The translations under genes and the position numbers were made by a program. A stretch of DNA of 5,962 nt, taken from positions 1 through 5,962 of the forward strand of contig JBEIGJ010000127.1 in the NCBI GenBank assembly GCA_040381935.1, given 5' to 3'. Position 1 is the stretch's first letter; every line of letters begins with the position of its first letter. This document shows positions 5,006-5,962 of the stretch, one piece after another. Origin of the DNA: Casp-actino8 sp040381935. GTDB lineage: Bacteria > Actinomycetota > Acidimicrobiia > Acidimicrobiales > Ilumatobacteraceae. The notes under the pieces were generated by a model that did no database searches, was not told the origin of the DNA, and saw only the letters and a list, made by a program, of their open reading frames with translations.

Positions 5006-5962
5006 TCAACCGCCGATTTGGCTCATCGAGCGTTGTGGTCGCACGAAGTTCACTTGATTGATCTGGTGTCCGGCCCACTTGGTGCCCACGGCGCGCTCAA
5101 TCTCGGCCGCCAGCACATCGTCGGGTGATTCATCGCGCAACATGCCCCGTAAATCGAACTCATCAGTGGCGAACAGACAGGTCCGTAATTGACCATCAGC
5201 GGTGAGCCGCACTCGGTCGCAGTCTCCACAAAATGGCTTGGTCACACTCGGGATGACTCCCACTGTTCCTTGTCCATCCAAGTACCGCCAGCGATCAGCC
5301 GGTGCCGCACCGCGGGCAGGAACCGATTCCAGCGGAAAGACCTCCGCAATACGACTGACAATTTCGTCTTGACTAACAACCGTTTCGCTCATCCAGTGAC
5401 CTTGAGCATCGAGGGGCATGAATTCGATGAATCGCACCTCGACACCATTTTCCCGACCAAACCGTGCCAGATCCACGATCTCATCGTCATTCACACCGCG
5501 TTCGATCACAGCGTTGATCTTCACTTGATGAAATCCGGCTGCTACTGCAGCAGCGATGCCGTCGAGAACGCGGTGCAACTCGTCACGACGAGTCATCTGT
5601 TCGAACTTCTCTCGGACGAGCGAATCCAAACTGATGTTGATTCGCTGAATACCCGCAGAGCGCAATTCACTGGCCTGACTGACCAGAGTGGAGCCATTGG
5701 TGGTGATGGCCAGATCGATCGGCTTCCCAGCGAGGGATGAAGACGAATCAGCAGGTACAACCAGCTGGGCCAACTTGCGCACCAGTACCGGCAGATGGGC
5801 TCGCACGGTTGGTTCTCCGCCGGTCAAGCGGATTCCATCCACCCCGAACCTCTGAACGAAAATCCCCGCTAACCGATCGATTTCTTCGAAGGTCAGAATC
5901 TCAGATTTGTCCAGCCAGACCAAACCTTCTTCGGGCATGCAATAGGTGCAGCGGAAGTTGCA
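5006..5962 (-). CDS. moaA: GTP 3',8-cyclase MoaA (N-terminus beyond the window)
   Basis: A radical SAM enzyme that rearranges GTP to 3',8-cyclo-7,8-dihydro-GTP, the first step of molybdenum cofactor synthesis. The frame is open to the window edge; 318 residues are visible. The first cluster motif CNFRCTYCMPEEG begins at the very edge (Cys 1, 5, 8), so by comparison with E. coli MoaA about 20-25 residues are missing. Next are RLTGGEPTVR (SAM-binding GGEP at about 48-51), ITTNG, INISLDSL, the substrate-region block VRFIEFMPLD, and the second iron-sulfur site CGDCDRVRLTADGQLRTC (Cys 245, 248, 262), whose arginines contact GTP in the family. The protein ends MSQIGG, the conserved C-terminal Gly-Gly, so the 3' end is intact. 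A Ser-rich stretch PADSSSSLAGKP (about 70-81) looks like a loop insertion. Its promoter and any Moco riboswitch would lie outside the window. Confidence 0.97.
   Translation of the reverse strand, partial: CNFRCTYCMPEEGLVWLDKSEILTFEEIDRLAGIFVQRFGVDGIRLTGGEPTVRAHLPVLVRKLAQLVVPADSSSSLAGKPIDLAITTNGSTLVSQASELRSAGIQRINISLDSLVREKFEQMTRRDELHRVLDGIAAAVAAGFHQVKINAVIERGVNDDEIVDLARFGRENGVEVRFIEFMPLDAQGHWMSETVVSQDEIVSRIAEVFPLESVPARGAAPADRWRYLDGQGTVGVIPSVTKPFCGDCDRVRLTADGQLRTCLFATDEFDLRGMLRDESPDDVLAAEIERAVGTKWAGHQINQVNFVRPQRSMSQIGG

Overview
The window reads as a compact chromosomal segment from a moderately GC-rich actinobacterium (Actinomycetota). The best lineage clue is a short three-helix membrane protein whose N-terminus resembles the actinobacteria-specific SepX/GlpR divisome proteins. 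A tRNA-Ala lies directly downstream of it and molybdopterin (moa) genes lie upstream. GTG starts and at least two genes with no Shine-Dalgarno but a TANNNT box 6-7 nt before the start codon (a leaderless pattern) fit the same group. An acidimicrobial relative is possible, from the style of the SDR, phosphatase and CoA-transferase, but the order cannot be proven here.

Layout. Positions 1-1360 (+) hold the 3' part of an MFE-2/HSD17B4-type short-chain dehydrogenase, followed after one base by a low-molecular-weight protein tyrosine phosphatase-like gene, probably co-transcribed. Positions 1367-2581 (-) hold a family III (CaiB/BaiF) CoA-transferase that converges on the phosphatase with only 6 bp between stop codons. 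Positions 2650-2725 (-) are tRNA-Ala(CGC) with an encoded CCA. Positions 2760-3329 (-) are the SepX/GlpR-like membrane protein. A 184-bp gap with a near-palindrome next to a possible -10 box separates it from moaC (3514-4023, -). Positions 4024-4272 are a divergent intergenic region with an unusual array of nine 14-bp repeats. Positions 4273-4992 (+) encode a DUF2071/YqjF-like protein. Positions 5006-5962 (-) encode MoaA, cut off at the window end just upstream of its first cysteine cluster.

How the genes fit together. MoaA and MoaC catalyse the successive steps from GTP to cyclic pyranopterin monophosphate, the first stage of molybdenum cofactor synthesis. They lie on the same strand but are separated by the oppositely oriented DUF2071 gene. 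The SepX/GlpR-like protein next to them recalls the actinobacterial locus where a MoeA-like protein (Glp) and its membrane receptor GlpR act in cell division. The SDR and the CoA-transferase point to fatty-acid, branched-chain or steroid acyl-CoA metabolism, but they are on opposite strands and need not work together.

The most unusual element is the repeat array at 4033-4158. Its units alternate so that neighbouring 8-bp cores are reverse complements of each other, giving a chain of mutually exclusive hairpins directly beside the inferred moaC promoter. I see no prophage, insertion sequence, CRISPR array or defence system.
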